Shown in pieces: positions 55,820-64,000 of a DNA stretch of 64,000 nt. Origin of the DNA: Pontimicrobium sp. SW4. Lineage in GTDB: Bacteria; Bacteroidota; Bacteroidia; Flavobacteriales; Flavobacteriaceae. Within the stretch, counting starts at the first letter, position 1; each line of letters begins with the position of its first letter. Both the position numbers and the translations under genes were made by a program. A model generated the notes under the pieces. It saw only the letters and a program-made list of their open reading frames with translations. It was not told the origin of the DNA and searched no databases. The stretch lies in contig NZ_CP157199.1 of NCBI RefSeq assembly GCF_039954625.1, forward strand, positions 2,480,001 to 2,544,000. The letters run 5' to 3'.

Positions 55820-56197
55820 TTAATTTTTTGTTTTTGTTTTTGTTTCGTTTTCGTGGTCTTTTTTTACATCCTCATCTCTATATTTACAGCAAGGATGCAC
55901 ACTGTTATAAGCTTCGTCTGTAGCTTTAAGTTCTTTGGTGTCGTGACCTACAGCTACAATATTTTTTCTAATAGCATCTAAATTTGTTTTACGCTCGTCG
56001 AAAATTAATTTAAGTTCGTGAGTTTTTACATCCCAAACTGCCGATTTCACACCTTTAGTTTTCACACTGGCTTTTTCTATTCGCTCTTTACACATTAAAC
56101 AAATTCCATCCACTTCAAGCGATGCCTTTGCGTTTTTGTTTTGTGCAAATGATGTTACTCCAAGTAACATAATTGTTAATACTAATACTTTTTTCAT
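55820..56197 (-). CDS. Secreted heavy-metal-associated (HMA) domain protein
   Basis: A 125-aa periplasmic protein (signal ending VTSFAQ) with an HMA-like fold: ASLEVDGICLMCKERIEKAS carries the CxxC (C-L-M-C), followed by GVKSAVWDVKTHELKLIFDE. A C-terminal HPCCKYRDEDVKKDHEN adds His and a CC pair. HMA proteins bind Cu(I) or similar ions. It lies 2 bp after the TonB-dependent receptor and may pass metal to or from it. Confidence 0.88.
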   Translation of the reverse strand: MKKVLVLTIMLLGVTSFAQNKNAKASLEVDGICLMCKERIEKASVKTKGVKSAVWDVKTHELKLIFDERKTNLDAIRKNIVAVGHDTKELKATDEAYNSVHPCCKYRDEDVKKDHENETKTKTKN

Positions 56198-56199
56198 TT

Positions 56200-58434
56200 T
56201 TAATTTATTTTTAATCTTAAACCTGCATAATAGTTACTTCCAAAAATTGGACCATAAACAAATGTAGTATCAAAACTACTACTAAATGGATTATCGGCAG
56301 CAACTACTGGGTTATTTTGTTTTACATTCGTGATATTTTCACCACCTAAATATACTTCAAATTTTTCAGAAAACACTCTAGTTACTTGGGCATTAAGTGT
56401 TGCAAGTGTTCCTGAATAATCAGATAACTGATATTCTAAAGGATTATTTTGAGTCGAAGAAAAACGTTGTTTACTTAGTCTATTAAATGTCGTATCGAAT
56501 TTCCATCTTGAGTTGTTTTTTATTTTAGTTTCATATGACAGATTAGCAAAAACTCGATGTTTTGGTGTTAATGGTTTTTCTAACTCACCTGAGTTATATT
56601 GTGTTTTTACATCATAGAATTTATACGCTAATCTCAAATCTAATCCTTCTGATATATTGTAGTTTAATTCTGTTTGAAAACTATTGGCATAACTATCCTC
56701 TTTTAAATTATAAAAACTAACTTCTTGCGAGTTTTCGTAATCTACTACGACCTGATTTTTAAAATCGGTTCTATAAAAATCAAACGTTATATCTGCTTTT
56801 TGTCCAAATAAATTAAATCCTTGTAAATACGACACACCATAGTTCCATGCAATTTCTGGATCTAATCCATAAATATCACCATCAGTATCAACTAGATTAA
56901 TAACTCTAGAAGTAGCAAACAGTTTTTGGTTTTCGGCAAAAATATTAGCACTTCGTTTTCCTCTACCAATAGAAGCTCTAAATGCCGACTTTTCCCAAGG
57001 TGTATATCTTAGATGAATTCTAGGTGTTATAAATGTACCAAGTAAATTGCTGTGATCTACTCGTACTCCAGCTGTTAAATTTAAAGCTTCTAAATTATCA
57101 TAAGCATATTCAAAAAATGTACCAACCGAGTTTTCATTTCTTGCAAAGTTATTCGTGTTTACATCTTCATCATAAACATCACTAGCATAACTAATTCCTG
57201 TTTTAACTTTGTGTCTAGAATCGCTTATTATAGAATTATACACCACATTTGCATAAAAACTATTATGCTTTATGTTGTATTCATTCAATCCAAAATATGA
57301 CTCTTGCTCATGATTACTATAAGCTAATTGCACACCTAGTTTTTGGTATGGAATTTCTGGATTCACATAACCAAATTTACCTGACAAATCAATACGCTTG
57401 GTATCTATTTCACTACCCCAAGCATTAGTGGTCAGCTTATCAGTTTTTGGGTTAAAATTTACCTGTCCTGATTGCTTGTCATCGTCTAGATATCGAACAT
57501 TTAAAAAACTCACGAAGCCTTTTTCATTATCAATATACTGCCAACGATTCATCACATTAATTTGATGATACAAAGGCATATCTAAAAAACCATCATCGTT
57601 TACATCATGCTTTTTGTTATGTGTATTTCCATGAAGATATAATCCTGTTGACCATTTTTTACTGACTTTCGTGTTTAAATGTGTATTAAGTTCTACACGC
57701 TCGCTTCCTGCGGCAAATAAGTTAACAAAAAGTTTATCGTCTGTTAGTGGTTTTTTTAATTCTGCATTTATCTGTCCTGCAATGCTTTCGAAACCGTTAA
57801 CAGCGCTTCCTGCTCCTTTGGTAATTTGAATACTCTCTACCCAAGTTCCAGGAATAAAACTTAAACCATAGGCTTGGGATGCACCTCTTATAGACGGTAC
57901 ATTTTCGGTTGTAATTAATATATAAGGACTTGTTAAACCCAACATTTTTATTTGCCGTGTTCCAGATACTGCATCGGCAAAATTGACGTCTATCGAAGGG
58001 TTGGTTTCAAAACTTTCCGATAGATTGCAACAAGCAGCTTTTAACAACTCGTCACTACTCACATTAATCACATTTTGTGATGCGAAATATGATGTTGCTG
58101 TGGCTTTTTTTCTTCCTTTAATAGTAACTTCATCTAGATTTGATGTTGGCTTCAACCAATGCTTTACCGTTCTTGAATTAACAATATCAATAGTATCTGT
58201 TGTAAAGCCAACATAACTAATTACAAGTTTTTTATATTCCTTTTTATAAGGAATGCTAAACTTTCCATCAATATCAGTAACATCGCCAACGGTTGTATTT
58301 AACCAATACACATTTGCTCCTGGCAATGGTATTTGTTCATTTTTTTCGTTTGCTTCTAATATTACCCCTTTAAGTTCTTCTTGAGAAAACATAAAGATTG
58401 GCATTAAAAGCAGTATGTATAGTATACGTTTCAA
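56200..58434 (-). CDS. TonB-dependent receptor, probably metal-related
   Basis: A 744-aa outer-membrane receptor. A signal peptide (~17 aa) is followed by a carboxypeptidase-like regulatory domain (GVILEANEKNEQIPLPGANV, GDVTDIDGKFSIPYKKEYKK), a plug (LLKAACCNLSESFETNPSID, IQITKGAGSAVNGFESIAGQ) and a 22-strand-type barrel ending YAGLRLKIN. The plug has a CC pair in AACCNLSESF. Such receptors in Bacteroidetes sit in copper/metal operons. Here the operon also carries HYC_CC_PP, HMA and HMBD proteins, so a metal or metallophore is the likely ligand. The direction of transport (uptake versus sensing) cannot be decided. Confidence 0.92.
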   Translation of the reverse strand: MKRILYILLLMPIFMFSQEELKGVILEANEKNEQIPLPGANVYWLNTTVGDVTDIDGKFSIPYKKEYKKLVISYVGFTTDTIDIVNSRTVKHWLKPTSNLDEVTIKGRKKATATSYFASQNVINVSSDELLKAACCNLSESFETNPSIDVNFADAVSGTRQIKMLGLTSPYILITTENVPSIRGASQAYGLSFIPGTWVESIQITKGAGSAVNGFESIAGQINAELKKPLTDDKLFVNLFAAGSERVELNTHLNTKVSKKWSTGLYLHGNTHNKKHDVNDDGFLDMPLYHQINVMNRWQYIDNEKGFVSFLNVRYLDDDKQSGQVNFNPKTDKLTTNAWGSEIDTKRIDLSGKFGYVNPEIPYQKLGVQLAYSNHEQESYFGLNEYNIKHNSFYANVVYNSIISDSRHKVKTGISYASDVYDEDVNTNNFARNENSVGTFFEYAYDNLEALNLTAGVRVDHSNLLGTFITPRIHLRYTPWEKSAFRASIGRGKRSANIFAENQKLFATSRVINLVDTDGDIYGLDPEIAWNYGVSYLQGFNLFGQKADITFDFYRTDFKNQVVVDYENSQEVSFYNLKEDSYANSFQTELNYNISEGLDLRLAYKFYDVKTQYNSGELEKPLTPKHRVFANLSYETKIKNNSRWKFDTTFNRLSKQRFSSTQNNPLEYQLSDYSGTLATLNAQVTRVFSEKFEVYLGGENITNVKQNNPVVAADNPFSSSFDTTFVYGPIFGSNYYAGLRLKIN

Positions 58435-58539
58435 AGTATATTTGTTTTCAATAGTTTATAATTTGAGAATTTCGCATTGAAACACAATGCATTACATATT
58501 GCTACAATACAAATTAAAGTAGCACTCTATTAAAAAATA

Positions 58540-58947
58540 TCAGATTAAGAATACTTGATCCATGATTTGTTTATCTACGACCAAGTTGGGTGGAGAATAA
58601 TCTTTATGCGGAATTACCAACTGAGGTAATCCTTCAAAAAGATTGATGTATGAATATGCAAAAGAATAAACAAAAAGTTGCTGTTCAAACTCTAAATCGT
58701 AAACCGTTTTTACAATTAATTCGTTTTGCCCTTCAATAACAGTGATTTCGTTTTTACAACAACTCTTCTTTTTGTAAGTAGCAGTATTCATACTAATACC
58801 GCTACAGTCTTGAGCTTGTGCAAAAATGGACACATCTACTAAAGCATCGCCACAAAAATGCTTTTCAACTTTAAAAGATATTGTTGAACATAACACAATT
58901 AATGCGAGGCTTATTGAAAATATTTGATGTAACAACTGTTTAATCAC
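58540..58947 (-). CDS. HYC_CC_PP family protein (copy 2)
   Basis: A 135-aa exported protein homologous to the one at 5405-5818: HQIFSISLALIVLCSTISFK is the hydrophobic N-terminus, then VEKHFCGDALVDVS (HFC for HYC), KKKSCCKNEITVIEGQNE and YSPPNLVVDKQ. The start must be GTG at 58947, because no ATG precedes the signal and this position aligns with the ATG of copy 1. A TACCTTTG -7 box ends only 5 bp before it, so the mRNA may be nearly leaderless. It heads the operon with the TonB receptor (105-bp gap), HMA and HMBD genes. Confidence 0.85.
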   Translation of the reverse strand: MIKQLLHQIFSISLALIVLCSTISFKVEKHFCGDALVDVSIFAQAQDCSGISMNTATYKKKSCCKNEITVIEGQNELIVKTVYDLEFEQQLFVYSFAYSYINLFEGLPQLVIPHKDYSPPNLVVDKQIMDQVFLI

Positions 58948-58951
58948 AACA

Positions 58952-58959
58952 CAAAGGTA
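58952..58959 (-). promoter_or_regulatory. -7 box TACCTTTG just before the HYC_CC_PP copy 2 start
   Basis: On the minus strand TACCTTTG matches TAnnTTTG and ends 5 bp before the GTG start codon. The transcription start would coincide with or fall within the first codons. The -33 element is not clear. Confidence 0.45.
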
Positions 58960-59003
58960 TAAAAGTAAAAATAAAGATTGCTTTTTTTACAAAACCATTA
59001 ACA

Positions 59004-59432
59004 TTAACCCTTTATTTTATTGTAATAAAATGCTGGTAGTAAAACTACTAGAATTAAAGGTTGAATTAAAAATCTACGAATATTAAAAAATAGATAATAA
59101 TCTTCTTGCTTAGGGTTTATTACAAAATAAAGAAATGCTGCCAACAGGAACAAATATGCAATTACATAAATAATAGTTGCAAACTTGACAACACTTTTAC
59201 TTTTAAAAGCAATAAACAAAATGCTAATTGAAATTATTGAATTTAATATATACCTCAAGGTTGTAAAAAGTACCAATTTTAAAGTTTCTCTTCGTGGAGA
59301 ATCAATATACAAGTAATCATTCTCAAAAAATTGCAAGTAAGGGTCGTAAAACAAGTAATCTTCAAAAAATCTTATTAACGCAAGTAAAAACACTAAAACA
59401 AGAATTAGTATGTATTTTAACCACTTATGCAT
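59004..59432 (-). CDS. Exosortase F system-associated protein
   Basis: A 142-aa integral membrane protein with about four hydrophobic helices (YILILVLVFLLALIRFFED, LKLVLFTTLRYILNSIISIS, FATIIYVIAYLFLLAAFLYF, RRFLIQPLILVVLLPAFYYN) and the pattern FYDPYLQFFENDYL / INPKQEDYYLFFNIRRFLIQ known from the small partner encoded next to XrtF in Flavobacteria. It overlaps the end of the exosortase gene by 8 bp. Function is unknown. Confidence 0.88.
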   Translation of the reverse strand: MHKWLKYILILVLVFLLALIRFFEDYLFYDPYLQFFENDYLYIDSPRRETLKLVLFTTLRYILNSIISISILFIAFKSKSVVKFATIIYVIAYLFLLAAFLYFVINPKQEDYYLFFNIRRFLIQPLILVVLLPAFYYNKIKG

Positions 59433-59976
59433 TTTGTTTTTTTAACGTAGCAAAACGGTTTACCCAAACCATCCAAAGTAAAAATACTATTCCGTAAATA
59501 ATTAACGGAAAAATAATGTTGTGCAAAATATCGCGTCGCCAAGGATAATGAAACAAACCTATGGATAGAATAACGATTCGCATTAAATTAACTGCATAGA
59601 TCAATACACTTCCAGCAAGTAAGTAAATAATTGTTGGCTTTAATCGTCCAGAAAAAGCAATGATAAACGATATAAATAACACAATAACACTTACTGAATT
59701 ACAACCTTCTATAACTCGTGCCACATATTTGTTATTGATGATTAATTTCATAGATGGTTCATCAGGATGTACTTCAATTGATGCATTATAGCCTAGAGAA
59801 TCCAAAAGCGATTCGCTTTGCTTTGCCGTAAGGTTTGTAACATAATCTGGGTAATATTTTGAGCCATCAGAATAATCTAAATACAACTTATAAGACATCG
59901 ATAAAACTGCATACACCAACACAAATGTTAGGATGAATTTTATAACCGACTTATATTTAACGAAAAGTGCTTGCAA
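59425..59976 (-). CDS. xrtF: Exosortase family protein XrtF
   Basis: A 183-aa multi-spanning membrane protease/transpeptidase of the exosortase/archaeosortase superfamily. The catalytic triad is present: Cys in RVIEGCNSVSVIVLFI, Arg in YAVNLMRIVILSIG, His in RRDILHNIIFPLIIYG. The length fits the short XrtF type. Exosortases cleave C-terminal PEP-CTERM-like signals and may attach the protein to an envelope molecule. No candidate target with such a signal was recognised in this window. First gene of a two-gene operon divergent from the GAF gene. Confidence 0.92.
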   Translation of the reverse strand: MQALFVKYKSVIKFILTFVLVYAVLSMSYKLYLDYSDGSKYYPDYVTNLTAKQSESLLDSLGYNASIEVHPDEPSMKLIINNKYVARVIEGCNSVSVIVLFISFIIAFSGRLKPTIIYLLAGSVLIYAVNLMRIVILSIGLFHYPWRRDILHNIIFPLIIYGIVFLLWMVWVNRFATLKKQNA

Positions 59977-60016
59977 ATTGATTTGAATTTTAAATACTTT
60001 TACAAAAAATTACTAC

Positions 60017-60475
60017 ATGGAACTCAAAACTCTTGAACCAAAAATAACCGAAATTGTTTCAAACACAAATGAAACTGTTGAAAATCGGTTGTACAACATC
60101 TGTAAGTTGCTAGAAACCAATATTAGCTACTATAATTGGGTTGGTTTTTATTTTAAAAATGGTGACAAGGAAGAGCTAAAACTAGGTCCTTATGTTGGAG
60201 AACCAACAGATCATACTATTATTCCATTTGGAAAAGGTATTTGCGGACAAGTGGCTGTGAGTAATGAAAATTTTGTGGTTCCGGATGTAGCAGCACAACA
60301 CAATTATATAGCTTGTAGCATTACTGTAAAAGCCGAAATTGTAATCCCAATTTTTGTAAATGGTGAAAATATTGGACAAATAGACATAGACTCTAACACA
60401 CCTGACCCTTTTACTGAAGCAGACGAACGCTTTTTGGAGTTTGTATGTAAAGAGGTTTCTGAAATCTTGGTTTAA
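60017..60475 (+). CDS. GAF-domain protein, free-methionine-(R)-sulfoxide-reductase-like
   Basis: A 152-aa single GAF domain with the fRMsr pattern: YYNWVGFYFKNGDKEELKLG, PFGKGICGQVAVSNENFVVP, NYIACSITVKAEIVIPIFV, GQIDIDSNTPDPFTEADERF. Two of the three family cysteines (GICG and IAC) are kept. The first, in the segment before PFGKG, is replaced (EPTDHTIIPF). It may still reduce free Met-R-sulfoxide using the remaining pair or may be a binding protein. It overlaps the convergent hypothetical gene by 4 bp. Confidence 0.85.
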   Translation: MELKTLEPKITEIVSNTNETVENRLYNICKLLETNISYYNWVGFYFKNGDKEELKLGPYVGEPTDHTIIPFGKGICGQVAVSNENFVVPDVAAQHNYIACSITVKAEIVIPIFVNGENIGQIDIDSNTPDPFTEADERFLEFVCKEVSEILV

Positions 60476-60891
60476 TTATCAATCATAATTTTCCCAACAA
60501 TATTTTTTCTATTTTCTTCTCTTATTTGCCAACTATATCCTGATGAAGATTGCTGTATCTTAATGGATTCGCAATCTGGATATACTTCAAATCCTGAAAA
60601 ACCTTCATTTTTTCCTATAATGGTTAATACTTCTTTTAAAAGTAACGTTCTAGAATTTGGAATAAAACCAGGTAAAATAATTTCTCCAATATAAATAGTA
60701 TCTGTTTTTGTTTCTACTCTATAAAGAGAAACAACTTTGTATATATAGTTATTCTTTTGAATTTGAATTGTATCAAATTTCAAAGAATCATCACATCTTA
60801 AATTCCTGTATTTCGGCTTATTTATTTGAGTGAAAGCAGAAAATGAAATCAAGAAAATAAAGCTGAATAAAAGTATTTTCCTCTTACGCAT
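60472..60891 (-). CDS. Secreted hypothetical protein, 139 aa
   Basis: A 139-aa protein with a signal peptide (KILLFSFIFLISFSAFTQ). The mature part includes YIYKVVSLYRVETKTDTIYI, GEIILPGFIPNSRTLLLKEV and SSSGYSWQIREENRKNIVGK, likely beta-rich. No family is recognised. Convergent with the GAF gene and divergent from purH. Confidence 0.7.
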   Translation of the reverse strand: MRKRKILLFSFIFLISFSAFTQINKPKYRNLRCDDSLKFDTIQIQKNNYIYKVVSLYRVETKTDTIYIGEIILPGFIPNSRTLLLKEVLTIIGKNEGFSGFEVYPDCESIKIQQSSSGYSWQIREENRKNIVGKIMIDN

Positions 60892-61011
60892 ATATTTGTT
60901 TTGTTTCTTCTCCCATAGTAAAACTACAAAAATAATTCTAGTCTGTTAACAACTCCTCTTTTTAGTTAAAAAGTCCAATACATTTTCAATAAAAAACGCT
61001 TGCAAATTGCT

Positions 61012-61019
61012 TATTTTTG
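61012..61019 (+). promoter_or_regulatory. purH -7 box TATTTTTG
   Basis: TATTTTTG fits TAnnTTTG and lies 22 bp before the purH ATG (61042). The -33 element is not clear. No purine riboswitch-like structure was seen in the 150-bp gap. Confidence 0.45.
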
Positions 61020-61041
61020 ATGGCTTATTAATACATCTATA

Positions 61042-62574
61042 ATGAGCAACAACAAAATCATAAAATCTGCATTAATTTCCGTTTTTAGTAAAGACGGTTT
61101 AGCACCTATTGTTAAAAAATTAAACGAGCAAGGTGTCACCATTTATTCTACTGGAGGCACACAAAAATTTATTAACGATTTAGGTATCAATGTTGTTCCA
61201 GCTGAAGACATTACCTCCTATCCTTCCATTCTTGGAGGTCGTGTAAAAACCTTGCATCCAAAAATATTTGGTGGTATTTTAAATCGTCAAGACAATGCTC
61301 AAGATATTGCAGAATTAGCAGAATTTGATATTCCACAAATTGATTGTGTGATTGTGGATTTATATCCATTTGAAAAAACAGTTGCTTCAGGAGCTAGTAA
61401 CCAAGATATTATTGAAAAAATTGATATTGGTGGTATTTCGTTAATTCGTGCTGCAGCCAAAAATTATAACGACGTTATTTGTGTCTCTTCAGTAGATGAT
61501 TATCAAGAATTTTTGGAGTTGATTTCAGAAAACAATGGCTCTACTACTGAAGCTGATAGAAAACGTTTCGCAGCAAAATCGTTTAATGTATCGTCGCATT
61601 ATGATTCTGCCATTTTCAATTACTTCAACAAAAACCATGAGATTGCTACGTTAAAGATTAGTGAAACCAAAGGTCAAGTGTTGCGCTATGGTGAAAATCC
61701 ACATCAAAGAGGTTTTTTCTTTGGAGATTTTGAAGCGATGTTCGACAAACTTCACGGCAAAGAATTAAGCTATAACAACCTTTTAGATGTTGATGCTGCA
61801 GTGAATTTAATGAACGAATTCAAAGGTGAAGCTCCAACATTTGCTATACTAAAACACAATAACGCTTGTGGTTTAGCACAAAGAAATACCATTCATCAAG
61901 CGTATGTTGACGCCTTAGCAGGAGATCCTGTTTCTGCTTTTGGAGGCATTTTAATTAGTAACTCAGAAATTGATGTTGCTACTGCAAACGAAATCCACCA
62001 ATTGTTTTGTGAAGTTGTGATTGCTCCTTCTTTTTCTGATGAGGCTTTAGACATTCTTAAAGGCAAAAAGAATAGAATTATTTTAGTTCAAAAAGATGTT
62101 CAGTTACCAAAAACCACAGTGAGAACCTGTTTAAATGGGGTACTAGTTCAATTTAGAGATAATATTACCGATTCTCGTGAAATGCTTACTACAGCGACAA
62201 ATAGCTCACCTTCAGAAGCAGAACTTGAAGATTTATTATTTGCCTCAAAATTATGTAAACATACCAAGTCAAATACTATCGTTCTTGCAAAAAACAAGCA
62301 ACTTTGTGCTAGTGGAACAGGACAAACAAGTCGTGTAGATGCTTTAAATCAAGCCATTCATAAAGCACAATCGTTTAAGTTTGATTTAAAAGGTGCTGTC
62401 ATGGCAAGTGACGCCTTTTTTCCTTTTCCAGACTGTGTAGAAATAGCTAATAATGCAGGAATTACAGCTGTAATTCAACCTGGAGGCTCTATAAAAGATC
62501 AATTGAGTATTGATTATTGTAATGAAAACAATATGGCAATGGTAATGACTGGGACTAGACATTTTAAGCACTAA
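61042..62574 (+). CDS. purH: Bifunctional AICAR transformylase / IMP cyclohydrolase
   Basis: A 510-aa bifunctional enzyme for the last two steps of IMP synthesis. The N-terminal MGS-like cyclohydrolase part has LISVFSKDGLAPIVKKLNEQ, YSTGGTQKFINDLGI and GGRVKTLHPKIFGGILNRQD. The transformylase part has the catalytic Lys-His in FAILKHNNACGLAQ, DPVSAFGGILISN, SGTGQTSRVDALNQAI and ASDAFFPFPDCVEIANNAGI. Complete. Stands alone upstream of mreB (124-bp gap). Confidence 0.98.
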   Translation: MSNNKIIKSALISVFSKDGLAPIVKKLNEQGVTIYSTGGTQKFINDLGINVVPAEDITSYPSILGGRVKTLHPKIFGGILNRQDNAQDIAELAEFDIPQIDCVIVDLYPFEKTVASGASNQDIIEKIDIGGISLIRAAAKNYNDVICVSSVDDYQEFLELISENNGSTTEADRKRFAAKSFNVSSHYDSAIFNYFNKNHEIATLKISETKGQVLRYGENPHQRGFFFGDFEAMFDKLHGKELSYNNLLDVDAAVNLMNEFKGEAPTFAILKHNNACGLAQRNTIHQAYVDALAGDPVSAFGGILISNSEIDVATANEIHQLFCEVVIAPSFSDEALDILKGKKNRIILVQKDVQLPKTTVRTCLNGVLVQFRDNITDSREMLTTATNSSPSEAELEDLLFASKLCKHTKSNTIVLAKNKQLCASGTGQTSRVDALNQAIHKAQSFKFDLKGAVMASDAFFPFPDCVEIANNAGITAVIQPGGSIKDQLSIDYCNENNMAMVMTGTRHFKH

Positions 62575-62698
62575 ATTTCAGCAGAAAATAAAGTCTGTTT
62601 TTTAGAAGTCTGTTTTCCTAATAATAACGTATATTTTATTACATTTACAGTTAATCAGAATTTAATATTAACAACCCTCAGATAATTTAAGATAGCCC

Positions 62699-63727
62699 AT
62701 GGGATTTTTTGATTTCTTAACCGAAGAAATTGCAATAGATTTAGGAACAGCAAACACACTTATAATTCACAACGATAAAGTAGTTGTAGACAGTCCATCG
62801 ATAGTCGCAAGAGACCGTATTTCAGGAAAAATAATCGCAGTTGGTAAAGAAGCCAACTTAATGCAAGGAAAAACACACGAAAATATTAAAACAATTCGCC
62901 CTTTAAAAGATGGTGTAATTGCAGATTTTGATGCTTCCGAGCAAATGATAAGCATGTTTATTAAAAACATTCCTGCTTTAAAAAAGAAATTATTTGCTCC
63001 TGCATTGCGAATGGTGGTTTGTATTCCTTCAGGAATTACCGAAGTTGAAATGCGAGCTGTAAAAGAATCGTGCGAACGTGTAAACGGTAAAGAAGTGTAT
63101 TTGATACATGAACCTATGGCAGCAGCTATTGGTATTGGGGTAGATATTATGCAACCTAAAGGAAATATGATTGTAGATATAGGTGGTGGAACTACTGAAA
63201 TTGCAGTTATTGCCTTAGGTGGTATTGTTTGTGACAAATCGGTTAAAGTCGCTGGTGATGTATTTACAAACGACATCATTTATTACATGCGCACACAACA
63301 CAACTTGTATGTTGGAGATAGAACAGCTGAAAAAATTAAAATACAAATTGGTGCAGCTACAGAAGATTTAGAGTTACCACCTGAAGAAATGAGTGTTCAA
63401 GGACGTGATTTACTAACTGGAAAACCTAAACAGGTTCAAATATCATATCGTGAAATTGCTAAAGCTTTAGACAAGTCTATTTTACGTGTAGAAGATTCAG
63501 TTATGGAAACGCTATCGCAAACACCTCCAGAATTAGCAGCCGATATTTATAATACAGGAATTTATTTAGCTGGTGGAGGATCGATGCTTCGAGGTTTAGA
63601 CAAACGATTATCTCAGAAAACAGATTTACCTGTTTATATTGCTGAAGATCCTTTAAGAGCAGTTGTAAGAGGAACTGGAATTGTACTAAAAAATCTTCCT
63701 AAGTTTAAAAGCGTATTGATTAAATAG
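62699..63727 (+). CDS. mreB: Rod shape-determining protein MreB
   Basis: A 342-aa actin homologue: phosphate loops AIDLGTANTLIIHNDKVVVD and MIVDIGGGTTEIAVIALGGI, HEPMAAAIGIGVDIMQP, and the adenosine motif TGIYLAGGGSMLRGLDKRL. It polymerises under the inner membrane to guide lateral wall synthesis. mreC follows after 10 bp, the standard mre order. Confidence 0.98.
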   Translation: MGFFDFLTEEIAIDLGTANTLIIHNDKVVVDSPSIVARDRISGKIIAVGKEANLMQGKTHENIKTIRPLKDGVIADFDASEQMISMFIKNIPALKKKLFAPALRMVVCIPSGITEVEMRAVKESCERVNGKEVYLIHEPMAAAIGIGVDIMQPKGNMIVDIGGGTTEIAVIALGGIVCDKSVKVAGDVFTNDIIYYMRTQHNLYVGDRTAEKIKIQIGAATEDLELPPEEMSVQGRDLLTGKPKQVQISYREIAKALDKSILRVEDSVMETLSQTPPELAADIYNTGIYLAGGGSMLRGLDKRLSQKTDLPVYIAEDPLRAVVRGTGIVLKNLPKFKSVLIK

Positions 63728-63737
63728 AGCATAACTC

Positions 63738-64000
63738 ATGCAACAAATTATAAATTTTATAATAAGAAACAAAACCTTTCTTTTGTTTTTGTTGCTGTTT
63801 AGTATATCGCTACTTTCTACTTTTCAATCACATTCGTATCATAAAAGTAAGTTTATAAATTCGGCCAATTTTTTAACTGGAGGAATTTATGAGTCGGCAA
63901 ATAACATTGGAGGTTACTTCGGTTTAAAAAAAGAAAATCAAATACTCCTTGAAGAAAATAATAGACTTAAATCTATATTATTTAACTCTAAAACTGGAGA
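63738..64000 (+). CDS. mreC: Rod shape-determining protein MreC, partial
   Basis: The frame starts at ATG 63738 and runs off the right edge with 87 codons visible: a short cytoplasmic start (MQQIINFIIRNKTF), one membrane helix (LLFLLLFSISLLSTFQ), then periplasmic NSANFLTGGIYESANNIGGY and coiled-coil LKKENQILLEENNRLKSIL. This is the MreC plan, and the position after mreB supports it. Confidence 0.93.
   Translation, partial: MQQIINFIIRNKTFLLFLLLFSISLLSTFQSHSYHKSKFINSANFLTGGIYESANNIGGYFGLKKENQILLEENNRLKSILFNSKTG

Noticed and set aside
60892-61041. Purine riboswitch upstream of purH
   Set aside because: No conserved three-way-junction core or terminator hairpin is visible in the short gap.
62767-63279. 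170-codon frame opposite mreB
   Set aside because: mreB is certain. No promoter or domain supports the antisense frame.

Overview
The window looks like a chromosomal segment of a marine-type member of the Flavobacteriaceae (Bacteroidetes). The evidence is low-GC DNA, complete gldKLMN genes for the type IX secretion/gliding machinery, T9SS type B C-terminal domains, several PorP/SprF proteins, an XrtF exosortase pair, and promoters of the Bacteroidetes TAnnTTTG type. No phage, transposase, CRISPR array or rRNA was seen. One tRNA (initiator Met) is present.

Layout. (1) 1-5818, minus strand: a metal-efflux operon reading HYC_CC_PP protein, CusA-type RND pump, TolC-type outer-membrane factor, DUF2911 lipoprotein (cut by the window edge). 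(2) 5901-8828: an intradiol-dioxygenase-like protein that has lost its iron ligands, a small secreted protein and a secreted beta-helix protein. (3) 8989-32094, plus strand: the accessory heart of the window, three surface-protein/PorP pairs in series. The first pair is a short T9SS type B protein plus an unusual PorP with a TolA-like coiled coil and a SPOR-like tail. The next two pairs are giant SprB-repeat adhesins (2747 and 2745 aa), each followed by a 334-aa PorP/SprF protein. The last ~1775 residues of the two adhesins and all but the last few residues of the two PorP proteins lie in a direct repeat of about 6.33 kb (15880-22211 and 25751-32082) that I read as identical, while the adhesin heads have diverged. 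(4) 32420-33571: tRNA-fMet and a leucine-rich-repeat protein. (5) 33678-46441: housekeeping genes (ABC-F ATPase, DUF983, FAD oxidoreductase, topA, a membrane protein) around the minus-strand gldK-gldL-gldM-gldN operon and an arginase-fold protein lacking metal ligands. (6) 46572-53335, plus: miaB, a sigma-54-type activator, lptE-like, a TPR-like protein, secG, then groES-groEL. (7) 53391-58947, minus: a DUF3179/outer-membrane protein operon and a second metal-related operon (HYC_CC_PP, TonB-dependent receptor, HMA protein, heavy-metal-binding lipoprotein). (8) 59004-64000: XrtF and its partner, a GAF/fRMsr-like protein, purH, mreB and the start of mreC.

How it fits together: the T9SS motor and core genes (gldKLMN) are in the same window as three likely T9SS cargo/PorP modules. 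A CGAT...T-tract...CGAT element with fixed spacing to a TAnATTTG box precedes the second giant adhesin and a small secreted protein, and related motifs lie upstream of gldK. The two HYC_CC_PP genes each head a metal-related operon. The strongest candidates for something new are the duplicated adhesin/PorP cassette with interchangeable heads, the PorP-coiled coil-SPOR fusion, and the shared promoter architecture.
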